This document shows, one piece after another, positions 45,995-56,612 of a stretch of 64,000 nucleotides of DNA. Source of the stretch: Psychroserpens mesophilus. GTDB lineage: Bacteria > Bacteroidota > Bacteroidia > Flavobacteriales > Flavobacteriaceae. The notes below the pieces were generated by a model. That model had not been told where the DNA came from. It saw only the letters and a program-made list of their open reading frames with translations, and did no database searches. A program made the position numbers and the translations under genes. The stretch's first letter is position 1. Each line of letters opens with the position of its first letter. The DNA is taken from NCBI RefSeq assembly GCF_000826645.1, contig NZ_JXJP01000002.1, forward strand, positions 280,863 to 344,862, written 5' to 3'.

Positions 45995-48900
45995 ATGAGA
46001 AACAAAACTACACTTGTTATTGCATTCGCAATAGCTTTATTTATCTCAGCATCTTCATTCGCACAAATTGTGACAAGTGGTTTAGATGATGGATCAGACG
46101 GAACATTACGAAATGAAATCGCAGATACTCCAATGGGAGGCACAATTACATTTCTGCCAGCTGTTACAACTGTAACTTTAAATGCTGAACTTTTAATAGA
46201 TAAAGATCTTACTATTAATGGAACTCCTGTACTTACAGTTGTTATCGATGCAAACTTCAATGGTCGAGTGTTTAATATCACTGCAGGAAATGTAGCATTA
46301 AATAATTTAACAATTACCAATGGTGTTGCATCAGATGGAGGTGGTATTTATATGACAAATGCTGCTGTAACTATCAGTGATTGCGTTATTACTAATAATG
46401 TTGCCAATGCAACAGGTTCGCCAGCTGGTTCAGGTGGTGGAATTTTTAACGATGTTGGCGGAATTTTAGTCGTCAATGATTCTGAAATATCTTCAAACAC
46501 AGCTAACAGAGCTGGTGGAGGAATTGAAGATAAAACTGCTGGCGGAGCAACCATCACAACAACATTAAATAATGTATCGCTTTTAAATAACAATGCAGGT
46601 GTGTCACCAGCAACAGCGCAACCTGGAAATGGTGGAGGAATTCACGTGTCTAGTAATGGTTCTGTAACTATTAATGGAGGAATTGCTTCAGGAAATGTAG
46701 CAGCACTTGAAGGTGGTGCTCTATGGAATGGCTTTGGTACAATGACTGTGGACGCAATGGTAATTGATGGTAATGATGCACAAGGTGCAGGCGGAGACAA
46801 TGGAGGTGGAGGAATCTTCAATAATGGAGGAACACTGATTGTTCAAAACGGAACAACAATAACAAACAATATAGCGTCAGGAACTTTAGGTTCAGGAGGA
46901 GGAATTTTTTCACTAACTCCAGGAACTTTAAATGTTGACGGATTAACAATTGAAAATAACACAGCAAATAGAGCTGGTGGTGGAATTGAAATCAATTCAG
47001 CATCAGGCGAAACTTATACGTTTAACAATGTCACCTTGATTGGAAATACAGTTAACGGACCAGCACCTGGAAATGGTGGTGGTTTGCATATTTCAGGAGC
47101 AGGAAACGTGGTTTATAATGGAGGAACAGTTTCAAATAACACAGCCTTTGAAGGTGGTGGACTTTGGAATAGTTCAGGTTCTATGTCAATCAATGGTACA
47201 TTAATCTCGGGAAATATCGCGAATGGAAATGTTACAGGTGGAGGAGGACTCTTTAATAATGGAGGAACTCTTAATGTTGATGCAGCTACAACATTAACTG
47301 GAAATATAGCAGATGCTCCTGATGTTGGTGGACGTGGTGGTGCCATTTTTAATAATACTGGAGGGACTTTAAATTTAGCTTCCGGATTAACAATATCTGT
47401 AAACTATGCTAGTAGAGCAGGTGGAGCTATTGAAGATAGTTCCGGAAATACTTTAACTTTAAACGGAGTAGTTTTAACTGGGAATGCGGCTGGAGTTGAT
47501 ATTGGTCTAGGGAATTCTATTAGTCCAAATCCGGGAAATGGTGGAGCAATTCATTTATCTGGGACTACAAATGCAACAATAAATAATAGTTCAGTTACCA
47601 ACAATTTGGCTGCTTCAGAAGGTGGAGGTTTATGGAATAATTTAGGAACCATGACTGTAGATAATACCTTGGTAGATGGAAACGATGCTCAAGGTGCAGA
47701 TGCAGATACAGGAGGTGGAGGAATCTTCAACAATGGAGGAACTTTTGTTGCTCAGAATTCAACAACAGTAACAAACAATTTAGCTTCTGGAGCTTCAGGT
47801 TCTGGTGGAGGAATTTTTAGTACTGCTGGAAATGTAACCGTAAATTCATCATGGGTTGCTTATAATACATCAAATCGTGCTGGTGGAGGAATTGAATTAA
47901 TTGAAGGAAATCTTAATTTGGTTAATACAACTCTAGACTTTAATAACACAGGATCTTCACCTGGAAATGGTGGTGGACTTCATATTACTGGTTCTGCTAA
48001 TGCGTCTATTTTAGGTGGAACGGTTAATAGTAATGTAGCTGCTCGAGAAGGTGGAGGTCTTTGGAATGGTTCTGGAACGATGACTGTAATTAATGTGACG
48101 ATTGATAGTAATGATGCTCAAGGGCCTGCTGCTGATGATGGTGGTGCCGGAATTTTTAATAATGGAGGAACTCTTAATGTTCAAGGAGGTACAACAATAA
48201 CGAATAATACTGCGACTGGTACTTCAGGTTCAGGAGGTGGTGTATTCTCAACTGATGGAGTTGTAACAATCTTAGATTCTGAAATATCTACAAACTCAGC
48301 CAATCGTGCTGGTGGTGGTATAGAACTTATTGAAGGAACATTAAATGTTACGAATTCAACAGTAATTTCAAATACAACAGGATCTGCACCAGGAAATGGT
48401 GGTGGACTACATATAACTGGAGCTGCTAATTCGAACATTACAGGAGGAACTTTTAATGCTAATGTTGCCGCTCGTGAAGGTGGTGGTTTATGGAATGGTT
48501 CTGGTACAATGACTGTTGCTGGTGTGATTATAAATGGAAACACCGCAAATGGACCAGCTGCCGATGATGGTGGAGGAGGAATCTTCAACAATGGAGGAAC
48601 ACTTATTGTTCAAAACGGAACAACAATCACTAATAATTTAGCGGATGGAACTTCAGGTTCTGGTGGTGGAATTCAGAATGTGTCTGGAGGAAGCGTTTCA
48701 GTTTCTAACTCTATTATTTCAGGGAATTCAGCTAATCGTGCTGGAGGTGGAATCGAAGATAATTCTACCTCAGCCGTAGGAACAATCACATTAACAAATG
48801 TAACTCTAAATAATAATTCAACGGCTTCGGCACCAGGAAATGGTGGTGGATTACATATTACTGGTCCTGGAAACTCAACGATTACAGGAGGAACTACTAA

Positions 48901-51121
48901 TGGAAATACTGCTGCCAATGAAGGTGGAGGACTTTGGAATGGTTCGGGGATTATGACAATCATTAATCATACAGTTGACGGAAACACCGCATCTGGAAAT
49001 GATGCTACAGTAGCAGGAGCTGCAGGTGGTGGTGGAATTTTTAATGAAGGTGGTACTCTGGATATTTCAGGTGCTACAGTCATTTCAAATAACGTTGCCG
49101 ATGGTGCGCAATCAACAGGTGGTGGAATTCTAAATGCTGCTGGAACTTTGACAGCAAACGGAATCACAATAATAGATAATCAATCTAATCGCGCAGGTGG
49201 AGGAATTGAAACTAATGGAGGTGGAGCAGTAACGCTAACCAATGTAAGTTTAAATTCTAATGATACTGGTGTTGTTACTGGAATTGGTGCTCCTGGAAAT
49301 GGTGGAGCCTTGCACGTGAGTGGAAACAGTATGGTTAATGTTACTGGTGGTACTGTAAATATGAATACTGCTGCTTCAGAAGGTGGAGGGTTATGGAATG
49401 GTTCTGGAATGATGACCGTTGATGGAACTACCTTAGATAGTAATAACGCTCAAGGTGATGGTGCAGATAATGGTGGTGGTGCTTTATTTAATAATGGAGG
49501 AACACTTATCGTTCAAAATGGAACAGTCATAACGAATAATACTGCAACTGGAACTGCTGGTTCTGGTGGTGGAATTCAAAATGTTGATGGAGGTTCTGTT
49601 TCAGTATCTGATTCTGAAATTTCAGGGAATTCTTCTATTAGAGCAGGTGGAGGAATTGAAGACAATTCTTCAAATGCTACAGGAACGATTACATTATTCA
49701 ATGTTGCTTTAAATAACAATACAACAGGTTTTACGCCAGGAAATGGTGGTGGATTACACATGACAGGTCCAGGTAATTCAACAATTACAGGAGGAACGGT
49801 TAATGGTAATTTAGCTGCTTTAGAAGGTGGAGGATTATGGAATGGTTCTGGTGTGATGACTTTGGATAACGTTAGTATAATTGCTAATACAGCTTTAGGG
49901 AATGCTGCAGATGATGGTGGAGCAGGAATCTTCAATAATGGAGGAACTCTAAACATCACAAATAATAGTCTTGTTTCAAATAACTTAGCAACTGGAAATT
50001 CGGCTTCAGGTGGTGGATTATTAAGTACTGCTGGAGATGTTACAGTAACAAATTCAATATTCGAAGGAAATGCTGCTAACAGAGCTGGTGGAGCTATTGA
50101 AATTATTGATGGGAATTTATTATTTACGAATTCTTTAATGTCTGCAAATGACGTTAACGGATTGGCAGGAACTGCTGCACCAGGAAATGGTGGAGGATTG
50201 CATGTTACTGGAATGTTTGGAACGGTTATTATTTCTACAAGTACAATTACCGGAAATGCTGCTGCTAATGAAGGTGGTGGTTTATGGAATCAAGGTGGAA
50301 CAACAATGAATGTTTCAACATCTACTATTGATAATAATACTGCTGGTGAAGGTGGTGGAGTATTCGGGAATACTGGAGCTATTACAACTGTGTTGACAAG
50401 TACCATTTCAGGAAACTCTGCATCAGTATCTGGTGGTGGAATCTTTAATAATGGAGCTAGTTTTGATATTAATGCTTCAACAATTGCATTGAATACTTCT
50501 CCTGGAAATGGTGGAGGAATTGATGCAGTGACTAATGTGTCTCTTAAAAATACAATAGTTGCATTAAATACAGCGAGTTCTGGGACTGATGTTTCAGGAT
50601 TATTATCATCAGATGATTACAACTTAATAGGTACTGATGATTTATCTGTTTTCGCTCCTCAAGCCAATGATATAGAAGGAGGTGATCCACTTGTTGGTCC
50701 GTTGCAAGACAATGGAGGAACAACATTTACGCATCAATTATTGAATGGTTCTCCGGCTTTTGATGCTGGTGATTCTGGAGATGCGTTTTCCGATCAAATA
50801 GGACAACCTGTATTTGGAGCTTCTCGTGATATTGGAGCATACGAATCTCAAGTGGCATTATCTATTGATAGCTTTAATCAAGGTGCTGTTTTAAACGTGT
50901 ATCCTAATCCAACAAAAGGCGTGTTTAATATTGAATTAGGTACTTCAATTACAGGTGATGTTAATCTGAAAGTGATTTCTATTACTGGAACATTAGTAAA
51001 AGAAACCATGTTAAAGTCAGGATTAAATACAATTGATATTAACGGATTGGCTTCAGGATTATATATTTTAAATATTTCTTCTGAAAACAATGCTGTAACA
51101 TATAAGCTGATTTTAGATTAG
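45995..51121 (+). CDS. Giant repetitive T9SS-secreted surface protein (polymorphic/choice-of-anchor-like repeats)
   Basis: A 1708-residue product with signal peptide MRNKTTLVIAFAIALFISA (cleavage near SSFAQ, residue 24) and a C-terminal type A T9SS sorting domain from about 1625 (VYPNPTKGVFNIELG ... KLILD). Between them lie nine imperfect units of 143-155 residues, each with GNGG(G/A)xH, EGGGLWNGSG, GGGIFNNGGTL, TTITNN and RAGGGIE. The Gly/Asn-rich ladder reads as a right-handed beta-helix, as in choice-of-anchor Q and POMP-like proteins. The function is unknown; adhesion or scaffold is plausible. Confidence 0.9.
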   Translation: MRNKTTLVIAFAIALFISASSFAQIVTSGLDDGSDGTLRNEIADTPMGGTITFLPAVTTVTLNAELLIDKDLTINGTPVLTVVIDANFNGRVFNITAGNVALNNLTITNGVASDGGGIYMTNAAVTISDCVITNNVANATGSPAGSGGGIFNDVGGILVVNDSEISSNTANRAGGGIEDKTAGGATITTTLNNVSLLNNNAGVSPATAQPGNGGGIHVSSNGSVTINGGIASGNVAALEGGALWNGFGTMTVDAMVIDGNDAQGAGGDNGGGGIFNNGGTLIVQNGTTITNNIASGTLGSGGGIFSLTPGTLNVDGLTIENNTANRAGGGIEINSASGETYTFNNVTLIGNTVNGPAPGNGGGLHISGAGNVVYNGGTVSNNTAFEGGGLWNSSGSMSINGTLISGNIANGNVTGGGGLFNNGGTLNVDAATTLTGNIADAPDVGGRGGAIFNNTGGTLNLASGLTISVNYASRAGGAIEDSSGNTLTLNGVVLTGNAAGVDIGLGNSISPNPGNGGAIHLSGTTNATINNSSVTNNLAASEGGGLWNNLGTMTVDNTLVDGNDAQGADADTGGGGIFNNGGTFVAQNSTTVTNNLASGASGSGGGIFSTAGNVTVNSSWVAYNTSNRAGGGIELIEGNLNLVNTTLDFNNTGSSPGNGGGLHITGSANASILGGTVNSNVAAREGGGLWNGSGTMTVINVTIDSNDAQGPAADDGGAGIFNNGGTLNVQGGTTITNNTATGTSGSGGGVFSTDGVVTILDSEISTNSANRAGGGIELIEGTLNVTNSTVISNTTGSAPGNGGGLHITGAANSNITGGTFNANVAAREGGGLWNGSGTMTVAGVIINGNTANGPAADDGGGGIFNNGGTLIVQNGTTITNNLADGTSGSGGGIQNVSGGSVSVSNSIISGNSANRAGGGIEDNSTSAVGTITLTNVTLNNNSTASAPGNGGGLHITGPGNSTITGGTTNGNTAANEGGGLWNGSGIMTIINHTVDGNTASGNDATVAGAAGGGGIFNEGGTLDISGATVISNNVADGAQSTGGGILNAAGTLTANGITIIDNQSNRAGGGIETNGGGAVTLTNVSLNSNDTGVVTGIGAPGNGGALHVSGNSMVNVTGGTVNMNTAASEGGGLWNGSGMMTVDGTTLDSNNAQGDGADNGGGALFNNGGTLIVQNGTVITNNTATGTAGSGGGIQNVDGGSVSVSDSEISGNSSIRAGGGIEDNSSNATGTITLFNVALNNNTTGFTPGNGGGLHMTGPGNSTITGGTVNGNLAALEGGGLWNGSGVMTLDNVSIIANTALGNAADDGGAGIFNNGGTLNITNNSLVSNNLATGNSASGGGLLSTAGDVTVTNSIFEGNAANRAGGAIEIIDGNLLFTNSLMSANDVNGLAGTAAPGNGGGLHVTGMFGTVIISTSTITGNAAANEGGGLWNQGGTTMNVSTSTIDNNTAGEGGGVFGNTGAITTVLTSTISGNSASVSGGGIFNNGASFDINASTIALNTSPGNGGGIDAVTNVSLKNTIVALNTASSGTDVSGLLSSDDYNLIGTDDLSVFAPQANDIEGGDPLVGPLQDNGGTTFTHQLLNGSPAFDAGDSGDAFSDQIGQPVFGASRDIGAYESQVALSIDSFNQGAVLNVYPNPTKGVFNIELGTSITGDVNLKVISITGTLVKETMLKSGLNTIDINGLASGLYILNISSENNAVTYKLILD
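46622..50340 (+). repeat. Nine imperfect repeats of about 444 bp inside the surface-protein gene
   Basis: The PGNGG motif codons fall at 46622, 47066, 47531, 47960, 48389, 48833, 49292, 49736 and 50180, giving spacings of 444, 465, 429, 429, 444, 459, 444 and 444 bases. All are multiples of three, so the frame is kept. Confidence 0.9.
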
Positions 51122-51157
51122 TAGTTAGTAATAATTACTAAACTAGATTTGCTAGGG

Positions 51158-51181
51158 AAGCCGTCGAAAGACGGCTTTTTT
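51158..51181 (+). terminator. Intrinsic terminator after the repeat protein
   Basis: AAGCCGTC 51158-51165 pairs with GACGGCTT 51170-51177 around a GAAA tetraloop, then T-run. Strong GC-containing stem, 37 bases after the stop. Confidence 0.92.
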
Positions 51182-51240
51182 ATTTGTAATCTTTCAGAAG
51201 AAAGTTAAAACCACAATGTCTTGTATATCGTAAATAGAAT

Positions 51241-52203
51241 ATGAACAAACAGATTGTAATTTCTTTATTCGTATTAATTTTTTGCGGCATAACTAATGCT
51301 CAAAAAATAGATCATTTGGTTTCTTTCAGAAATATGGATAGCAAACGTTACTTCAGATTTAATTATGACAATGATTATTTTGCTGCAAGTGATAAAAATT
51401 ATACACAAGGATATAATTTAGAATTTGTATCTCCATTTTTTAATAAAAACCCAATCAATTCATTTTTAATTACGCCACAAAACTATCCGTTGAAATACGG
51501 ATTTTCAATAGAGCATATAGGCTTTACACCTAATCGATATGATTTGCCAGAAATTCAGTTTAACGACAGACCTTTTGCAGCTTCAATAATGCTTAAATCT
51601 TTTGTGGTTGCTCAAAACGCAGACAAACAATTAAGAATACATTCTTCAGTTAATCTCGGAATTATTGGTCCTGGAGCGTTTGGAGAAGAAATGCAGGTTG
51701 GAATTCATAAAGCTACGGGAAATAAAGTGCCAAGAGGATGGAGACATCAAATTAAAAATGATATCGTTGTCAATTATAATATTGGTATAGAAAAGCAGAT
51801 TTTAAAAGTTAACAATCTGGCATCTCTACAAATTCAATCTAATTTGAATCTAGGAACCTTATTTACAAATGCTTCAGTTGGTACAAATGTGATTCTTGGA
51901 AAGTTTAAAGATTCTTTTTCTTCCGAAGATAATCAGAGTAATTTTCAAATTTATGTGTATGCTCAACCTGTAATTAGTGTTGTAGGTTATGACGCTACCT
52001 TGCAAGGCGGATTGATAAATCGCGACAGTCCATATACTATTTCATCTGAAAATATTGAACGATTTACGTCACAATTCAATCTCGGCATGGTTATTCAAAC
52101 CAAAACAATGTATTTTGAATATACGCGTTCTAGCATAACTAGAGAGTTTGCAACTGGAGCCTTAGCAAAATGGGGAGGAATTCGAGTTGGCTTCACTTAT
52201 TAA
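51241..52203 (+). CDS. LpxR-like outer membrane lipid A deacylase (DUF2219)
   Basis: A 320-residue product with a signal peptide (FVLIFCGITNAQ). RFNYDNDYFAASDKNYTQGY at about 37-56 is the LpxR signature, whose acidic and aromatic residues bind calcium and lipid A. Later strands and the ending GIRVGFTY suit a beta-barrel. It is downstream of the repeat protein but separated from it by a strong terminator; its 3' end overlaps the convergent YfiT-like gene by 4 bases. Confidence 0.85.
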   Translation: MNKQIVISLFVLIFCGITNAQKIDHLVSFRNMDSKRYFRFNYDNDYFAASDKNYTQGYNLEFVSPFFNKNPINSFLITPQNYPLKYGFSIEHIGFTPNRYDLPEIQFNDRPFAASIMLKSFVVAQNADKQLRIHSSVNLGIIGPGAFGEEMQVGIHKATGNKVPRGWRHQIKNDIVVNYNIGIEKQILKVNNLASLQIQSNLNLGTLFTNASVGTNVILGKFKDSFSSEDNQSNFQIYVYAQPVISVVGYDATLQGGLINRDSPYTISSENIERFTSQFNLGMVIQTKTMYFEYTRSSITREFATGALAKWGGIRVGFTY

Positions 52204-52757
52204 GTGGTTTTGTTAAACTGTCCTTTGTATTCTAAAGCTTGTTTTATATGTGCCAAATGATGGTTGCAATGCCATGCATAAACACCTATAGTTTCATCCA
52301 ATCTAAAATGTTTTCCGTGTTCTGGATGAACGAATTCTTTTAATAAGTCTGAAGGTGAAAGGTTGCGAAGCAAAGTTGTGAGCTTAGCGTGCAAGCCTTT
52401 TAGCAAATACAACGTATCTTCTAAATTATCATCATTCCCATCGACTAAATTTGCCCAACGGTCTTCATAATAAGGTTTTATAGTTGGCGTATCTTCGGTA
52501 AGTGCTAGTTTGAAACGAATCAAACTATTCATATGACTGTCCGCACAATGATGAACCACTTGTTTAATCGTCCATCCTTCTGGTCTATATTTCCAGTTTA
52601 ATTGATTAACAGTTAAGTCATCAGTAAGTTCTTTAACCTTACTCGGAAAGGATTCAATATGAGCAATCCATTGAGAAATTTCATGATCACTAATGTGTTC
52701 AGGTTTAGTAAATTCACCAATTGGAAACTTTAATCTAAAGAGTTCTTCTCTAACCAT
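52200..52757 (-). CDS. YfiT/DinB-like putative metal-dependent thiol transferase
   Basis: A 185-residue four-helix-bundle protein. The three histidine sites HHCADSH and YAWHCNHHLAHI fit the DinB/YfiT metal site, and FPIGEFTKPEHIS is a typical YfiT N-terminus. Family members transfer bacillithiol or hydrolyse small substrates, but which applies here is unknown. It overlaps the preceding gene by 28 bases, so it is probably part of the same operon. Confidence 0.85.
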   Translation of the reverse strand: MVREELFRLKFPIGEFTKPEHISDHEISQWIAHIESFPSKVKELTDDLTVNQLNWKYRPEGWTIKQVVHHCADSHMNSLIRFKLALTEDTPTIKPYYEDRWANLVDGNDDNLEDTLYLLKGLHAKLTTLLRNLSPSDLLKEFVHPEHGKHFRLDETIGVYAWHCNHHLAHIKQALEYKGQFNKTT

Positions 52758-53248
52758 TTTTCAAGATTCTTATCGGTTTTTTGTTTTAGTAATTTCTCAA
52801 TGACTTTGTTTTTAATGATGCCTGCTTTTCGATTCTTTGAATAAAAATTTAAGATGCTTTTAATTCCGGCTATATTTCCTTGAGTGTCTGTAATTTTATA
52901 ATTCTGTTCTATTGAAGCCTTGGTCCATCCTCCAAGAAAAATAGATAATAACTCTGCGTTTTTTTCAGAAAGATCTAATACGTAAGGCATAAGACTAATT
53001 GAAACGGTTGGACTACCAGTAACCCATTTCATAAAAAAGGCACTAACTTCCTTTCTTTTGTCATGTTGTTCATTTAATGGTGTGGTTTCCAGCCATTGAA
53101 TAGCATTCAGTACATCTTGTTTGTAAGGCTCATAATCATCAGCAGCTACCAGGCTATAGTTTTCAGGGACTACAAATTCTTGAGCACTAATTGATACAAT
53201 TGAGAAGAAGCAGATAAATGCAGCGAATAAAATTTGTTTCGGTGTCAT
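52730..53248 (-). CDS. Secreted protein of unknown function in the FecI/FecR operon
   Basis: A 172-residue product with a signal peptide (ILFAAFICFFSIVSISAQ) and a helical body (WLETTPLNEQHDKRKEVSAFF). No named family recognised. It starts 31 bases after the TonB receptor gene and overlaps the YfiT-like gene by 28 bases. It may be a periplasmic helper of the receptor. Confidence 0.75.
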   Translation of the reverse strand: MTPKQILFAAFICFFSIVSISAQEFVVPENYSLVAADDYEPYKQDVLNAIQWLETTPLNEQHDKRKEVSAFFMKWVTGSPTVSISLMPYVLDLSEKNAELLSIFLGGWTKASIEQNYKITDTQGNIAGIKSILNFYSKNRKAGIIKNKVIEKLLKQKTDKNLEKWLEKNSLD

Positions 53249-53279
53249 AAGGTTTCTAATTTGAATTAAAAATAAAGAA

Positions 53280-55595
53280 TTAAAACCGTACCCTAAAACT
53301 GATATTTGGTGTAATGCCTAGCGATAGATTATCTATGGTTACAATATCGCCATTTTCATCGGTGGCGAAATAGGTATTTATGATATTTTTTCTGTCAAAT
53401 ATATTCCAGATGGAAGCTCCAATAGAGGCATCTAACTTGTTCCCAAACTTTAATTTATAAGTAGCTGAAATGTCTGTTCTAAAGTAGTTGCTTAAGTTAT
53501 CACTGTTTGGAGATTTATATTCAATAATATTGTTTGCATTGTTTTGAATTTCTTCCGGAAGTGTTGTTGGTTTACCAGAATGCCAATTAAAGCCCAAAGC
53601 GAGATTTAGATTATTAATTGAATAGGTATTTGCAAATGTTACTGCATGTCTGATGTCTAAATTATTTCGAAACGTGTTGCTGTTATTTAAATTATCGAAC
53701 GTGTAATCATTATTGCTAAAGGAATAACTTAACCATGTACTAAAGCTTTCAAATTGTTTATTAATTAAAAAATCGACTCCTTTAACTTGATATTTGCCGA
53801 TGTCATTAACAAACTGAAATTGATTCTGAAAGCCTTGGCTTCTACTCGTAATACCTTCAACATTTTTTATAAAGGCTTCTGCACTAATGAATAATTTATT
53901 TTTGTTATAATGAACACCAAAAGCACCTTGAACACTTTTGATGATGGGAATATCTTCATTGTTAGATAATATCCAGCGTCGTTTTTCAATTCCTAAAAAA
54001 TCATTCTGTAAATCTATGATTTGAGAGGTGGTTTGGCTTTTAAATTCTGCCAAAAATTCAAATCTAAAATTATTGTTCAGCTTATGACTAACAGAAAGTC
54101 TAGGTTCAGTAAAAAACTCAGAAAATTTCTCAATAAAATTAGTTCTAATCCCTATTCTCGCATAGGTGTTTTTGTCTGCAGAAGTAAATTCAGCTTCGCC
54201 ATAGATTGAATGTGTGCGATTGACTTCTCTAACAAAACTTGTAAAATCTGGTATATCTATTTCCTCTAAATTACTAATGATAACTTCGTTGAATTGATAG
54301 CCACCATGTAGTTTGAGATTGTCATCAATATGATTTGTTGCGTTTATTTTAATGCCTAAATCTTTAACTTCGTTTTCTTGATTTTGACGCTGATTATTAA
54401 TGACATCAAAATCTATAGCCTTAAGGTCATAATTTGAAATATATAGTTGTGCAGTAGTTGTAAGTTTGCTATTCCAGTATTTTAAATATTGTATTCCTCC
54501 AGCAAAATTGTTTTGTTCTAAAGTATTGGTTAAAGATTCATTGTCGTTAGTGAGAGAAATTTGATCGTAGGTAAGACTATTGTTAATGGTGGAAAAATTA
54601 ACCCTCACTTGGTCTTGATCTGTGATATCATATAAGAGTTTTGTAGCAATATCATAAAAATAAAATCGCTCATTATTAGATACAATAGGAGTTGTGTTTT
54701 GTTCGGAATTGGAAAAATCCGAATCCTGAAAAACACGTTGCAAGTATTGGTCGTAGGTAGGTGTGAAAATAAAATCGGTTACCGAACGTCTTGCCGATAC
54801 TTGAATTTCAGCTTGTTTATTTAAAGGTACTTTTGCAAAACCATCGGCATGTATGAGATTAAAACCTGCACCAGCTTTGAAATCCTGATCTAGACTGTTA
54901 GATTGTTGCATATCGATAACGCTGGAAACTCCATCACCATAGATAACACTAGTCCCATTCTTTGAAACATTGATATCTGTGGTGAGATACGGATTGAAAG
55001 CCGATACTAATCCAAAAAAATGTCCCGATTGATACATTTTGATACCATCCCAAAGAATAAGATTTTGGTCATGCGTTCCTCCTCTTACATTGATGTTTGA
55101 AACAGTTTCATCTACACTTAAAATACCTGGAAGCGCTTGAATGGTTTGTAAAATGTCTGGTTCAATAAGCCCAGGAAGAATTCCGAAATCTGCAGTTTTA
55201 ATAGAAGTTTTACCATCACTTTTTCTGGAAATGCCTTTTGTTAAATAATTCGTGATGACCACTTCTTCTAATTTTTGAGTGATAATACTGCTGAGAGGAT
55301 TCATGCGTTTTGAAATGACAATGTTGTGATTGTCCACCAGAATAAAGTCTAAATTAGCTTCAGATTTTAAGTAGTCTAAGAGCTCTTCTAAGGTGAAATT
55401 TTTGTCAGGTTTTACAATATAGATATCAGCAATGGTTTGATCTACGTATGTAAAATGAACACTATATTGTGTTTCTAATTCTGTTAGAATTTCCGCAAGT
55501 GGCTGTGTCTCTTCAGATGTATTTTGAGCAATATTGCTATGTATACCAGAGAAAAATAAAATTATAAAAAGATAAATGATACCTTTCTTACTCAC
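53280..55595 (-). CDS. TonB-dependent outer membrane receptor with N-terminal STN domain
   Basis: A 771-residue product. After a signal peptide, residues about 30-110 (QPLAEILTELETQYSVHFTY) form a secretin/TonB N-terminal (STN) signalling domain, which signals to FecR. The plug follows, with VTNYLTKGISR and NINVRGGTHDQNLILWDG. The remainder is the beta-barrel, ending SFRVRF. Its start overlaps fecR by 8 bases, and no SusD-like gene follows. A FecA-like transducer controlling its own operon is expected. Confidence 0.92.
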   Translation of the reverse strand: MSKKGIIYLFIILFFSGIHSNIAQNTSEETQPLAEILTELETQYSVHFTYVDQTIADIYIVKPDKNFTLEELLDYLKSEANLDFILVDNHNIVISKRMNPLSSIITQKLEEVVITNYLTKGISRKSDGKTSIKTADFGILPGLIEPDILQTIQALPGILSVDETVSNINVRGGTHDQNLILWDGIKMYQSGHFFGLVSAFNPYLTTDINVSKNGTSVIYGDGVSSVIDMQQSNSLDQDFKAGAGFNLIHADGFAKVPLNKQAEIQVSARRSVTDFIFTPTYDQYLQRVFQDSDFSNSEQNTTPIVSNNERFYFYDIATKLLYDITDQDQVRVNFSTINNSLTYDQISLTNDNESLTNTLEQNNFAGGIQYLKYWNSKLTTTAQLYISNYDLKAIDFDVINNQRQNQENEVKDLGIKINATNHIDDNLKLHGGYQFNEVIISNLEEIDIPDFTSFVREVNRTHSIYGEAEFTSADKNTYARIGIRTNFIEKFSEFFTEPRLSVSHKLNNNFRFEFLAEFKSQTTSQIIDLQNDFLGIEKRRWILSNNEDIPIIKSVQGAFGVHYNKNKLFISAEAFIKNVEGITSRSQGFQNQFQFVNDIGKYQVKGVDFLINKQFESFSTWLSYSFSNNDYTFDNLNNSNTFRNNLDIRHAVTFANTYSINNLNLALGFNWHSGKPTTLPEEIQNNANNIIEYKSPNSDNLSNYFRTDISATYKLKFGNKLDASIGASIWNIFDRKNIINTYFATDENGDIVTIDNLSLGITPNISFRVRF

Positions 55596-56484
55596 GTTTT
55601 AGTGTAATGATATTGTCAGTTTTACTGTACGTTAAATGTAACGGTAAAGTAATGGATTTTAAGGCAATTTCAATATCATTATGAGTAAAACTTCCAGTAA
55701 ATAATTGCGAATCGTCAATGTTTTCAAGAGCAATAGTGACATTATGCTGTCTTTCAAATTCAGCAATAACCTCTCGGTATGGTAAGCTTTTAAAACGGCT
55801 TTGGTTTTGTAACCAGGAAGGAAGAGTTTGATTTTCTTTGTCTGTAGCAATTAATTTCCCATCTAAAACGAAGAATGAATCTCCAGGTAATAATTTGGTC
55901 ATATTTGAATTGTAAGTAACAGCGACTTTCCCTTCATAACAAATCACTTCAAAATAACGGTTACGTTGTTTGATGTTAAACTGAGTGCCTAAAACAGAGA
56001 TGATACCATCTTCGGTTTTTACATCAAATCGTGAGCCTTTAGCAACTTTAAAAAAGGCTTCACCTTCAAGAGAAACTTGTCTGTTGTCGCTCCATTTACT
56101 TTCATTAAATACAAGTGTAGACATGGCGTTAAGCTCTACAACTGAAGCATCAGGTAATTCTACAGATTGCTTTTGGGAAGCAAGCGTGTTAATTGTAGTA
56201 TCTAAAGTGGTTGTATAAAAATAGACACTAAAGCAGATTACAAAAACAGCAGCAATTTTAATGACTGTTGGTAACCAGTTTCTTGTCTTTTGTTTATCAG
56301 ATGTAATAGTACTCAAAACCTGCTCTAAGTTCTCGGAAGTGTTATACTCAGGAGCTTTAAAGTGTTTGATGTTAGTGTCTAACTTGCTTAATGCAGCATA
56401 ATCTTCAAGCTGTTTAAAAGCCTCAAGTTCTTGAGCGTTAAGATCGTGATCTAACCATTTTTGTATGAGTTCTTCTCTGTTCAT
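55588..56484 (-). CDS. FecR-like anti-sigma factor
   Basis: A 298-residue product with a cytoplasmic N-terminal helix-rich part (about 1-65), one transmembrane segment (about 71-91) and a periplasmic FecR domain with DVKTEDGIISVLGTQFNI and KSLPYREVIAEFERQHNV. It would hold the ECF sigma factor until the receptor's STN domain signals. A 224-base gap with a heptanucleotide array separates it from the sigma gene. Confidence 0.92.
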   Translation of the reverse strand: MNREELIQKWLDHDLNAQELEAFKQLEDYAALSKLDTNIKHFKAPEYNTSENLEQVLSTITSDKQKTRNWLPTVIKIAAVFVICFSVYFYTTTLDTTINTLASQKQSVELPDASVVELNAMSTLVFNESKWSDNRQVSLEGEAFFKVAKGSRFDVKTEDGIISVLGTQFNIKQRNRYFEVICYEGKVAVTYNSNMTKLLPGDSFFVLDGKLIATDKENQTLPSWLQNQSRFKSLPYREVIAEFERQHNVTIALENIDDSQLFTGSFTHNDIEIALKSITLPLHLTYSKTDNIITLKRE

Positions 56485-56612
56485 GATTTGGTTTACATCT
56501 ATATAACAGTTAAGCTATTAAAATTCCTACCCTAGTGATATTCATTATTAAGTATTGAATTACAATTTCGAAATAATATTCATCCATTTAAAATTTGTTT
56601 CAGATAGTTTTA

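Noticed and set aside
46348..49959. Several proline-rich open reading frames on the minus strand of the large repeat gene
   Set aside because: They mirror the repeated Gly/Asn codons of the plus-strand gene, occur at the same place in each repeat, and lack starts with context or family motifs.
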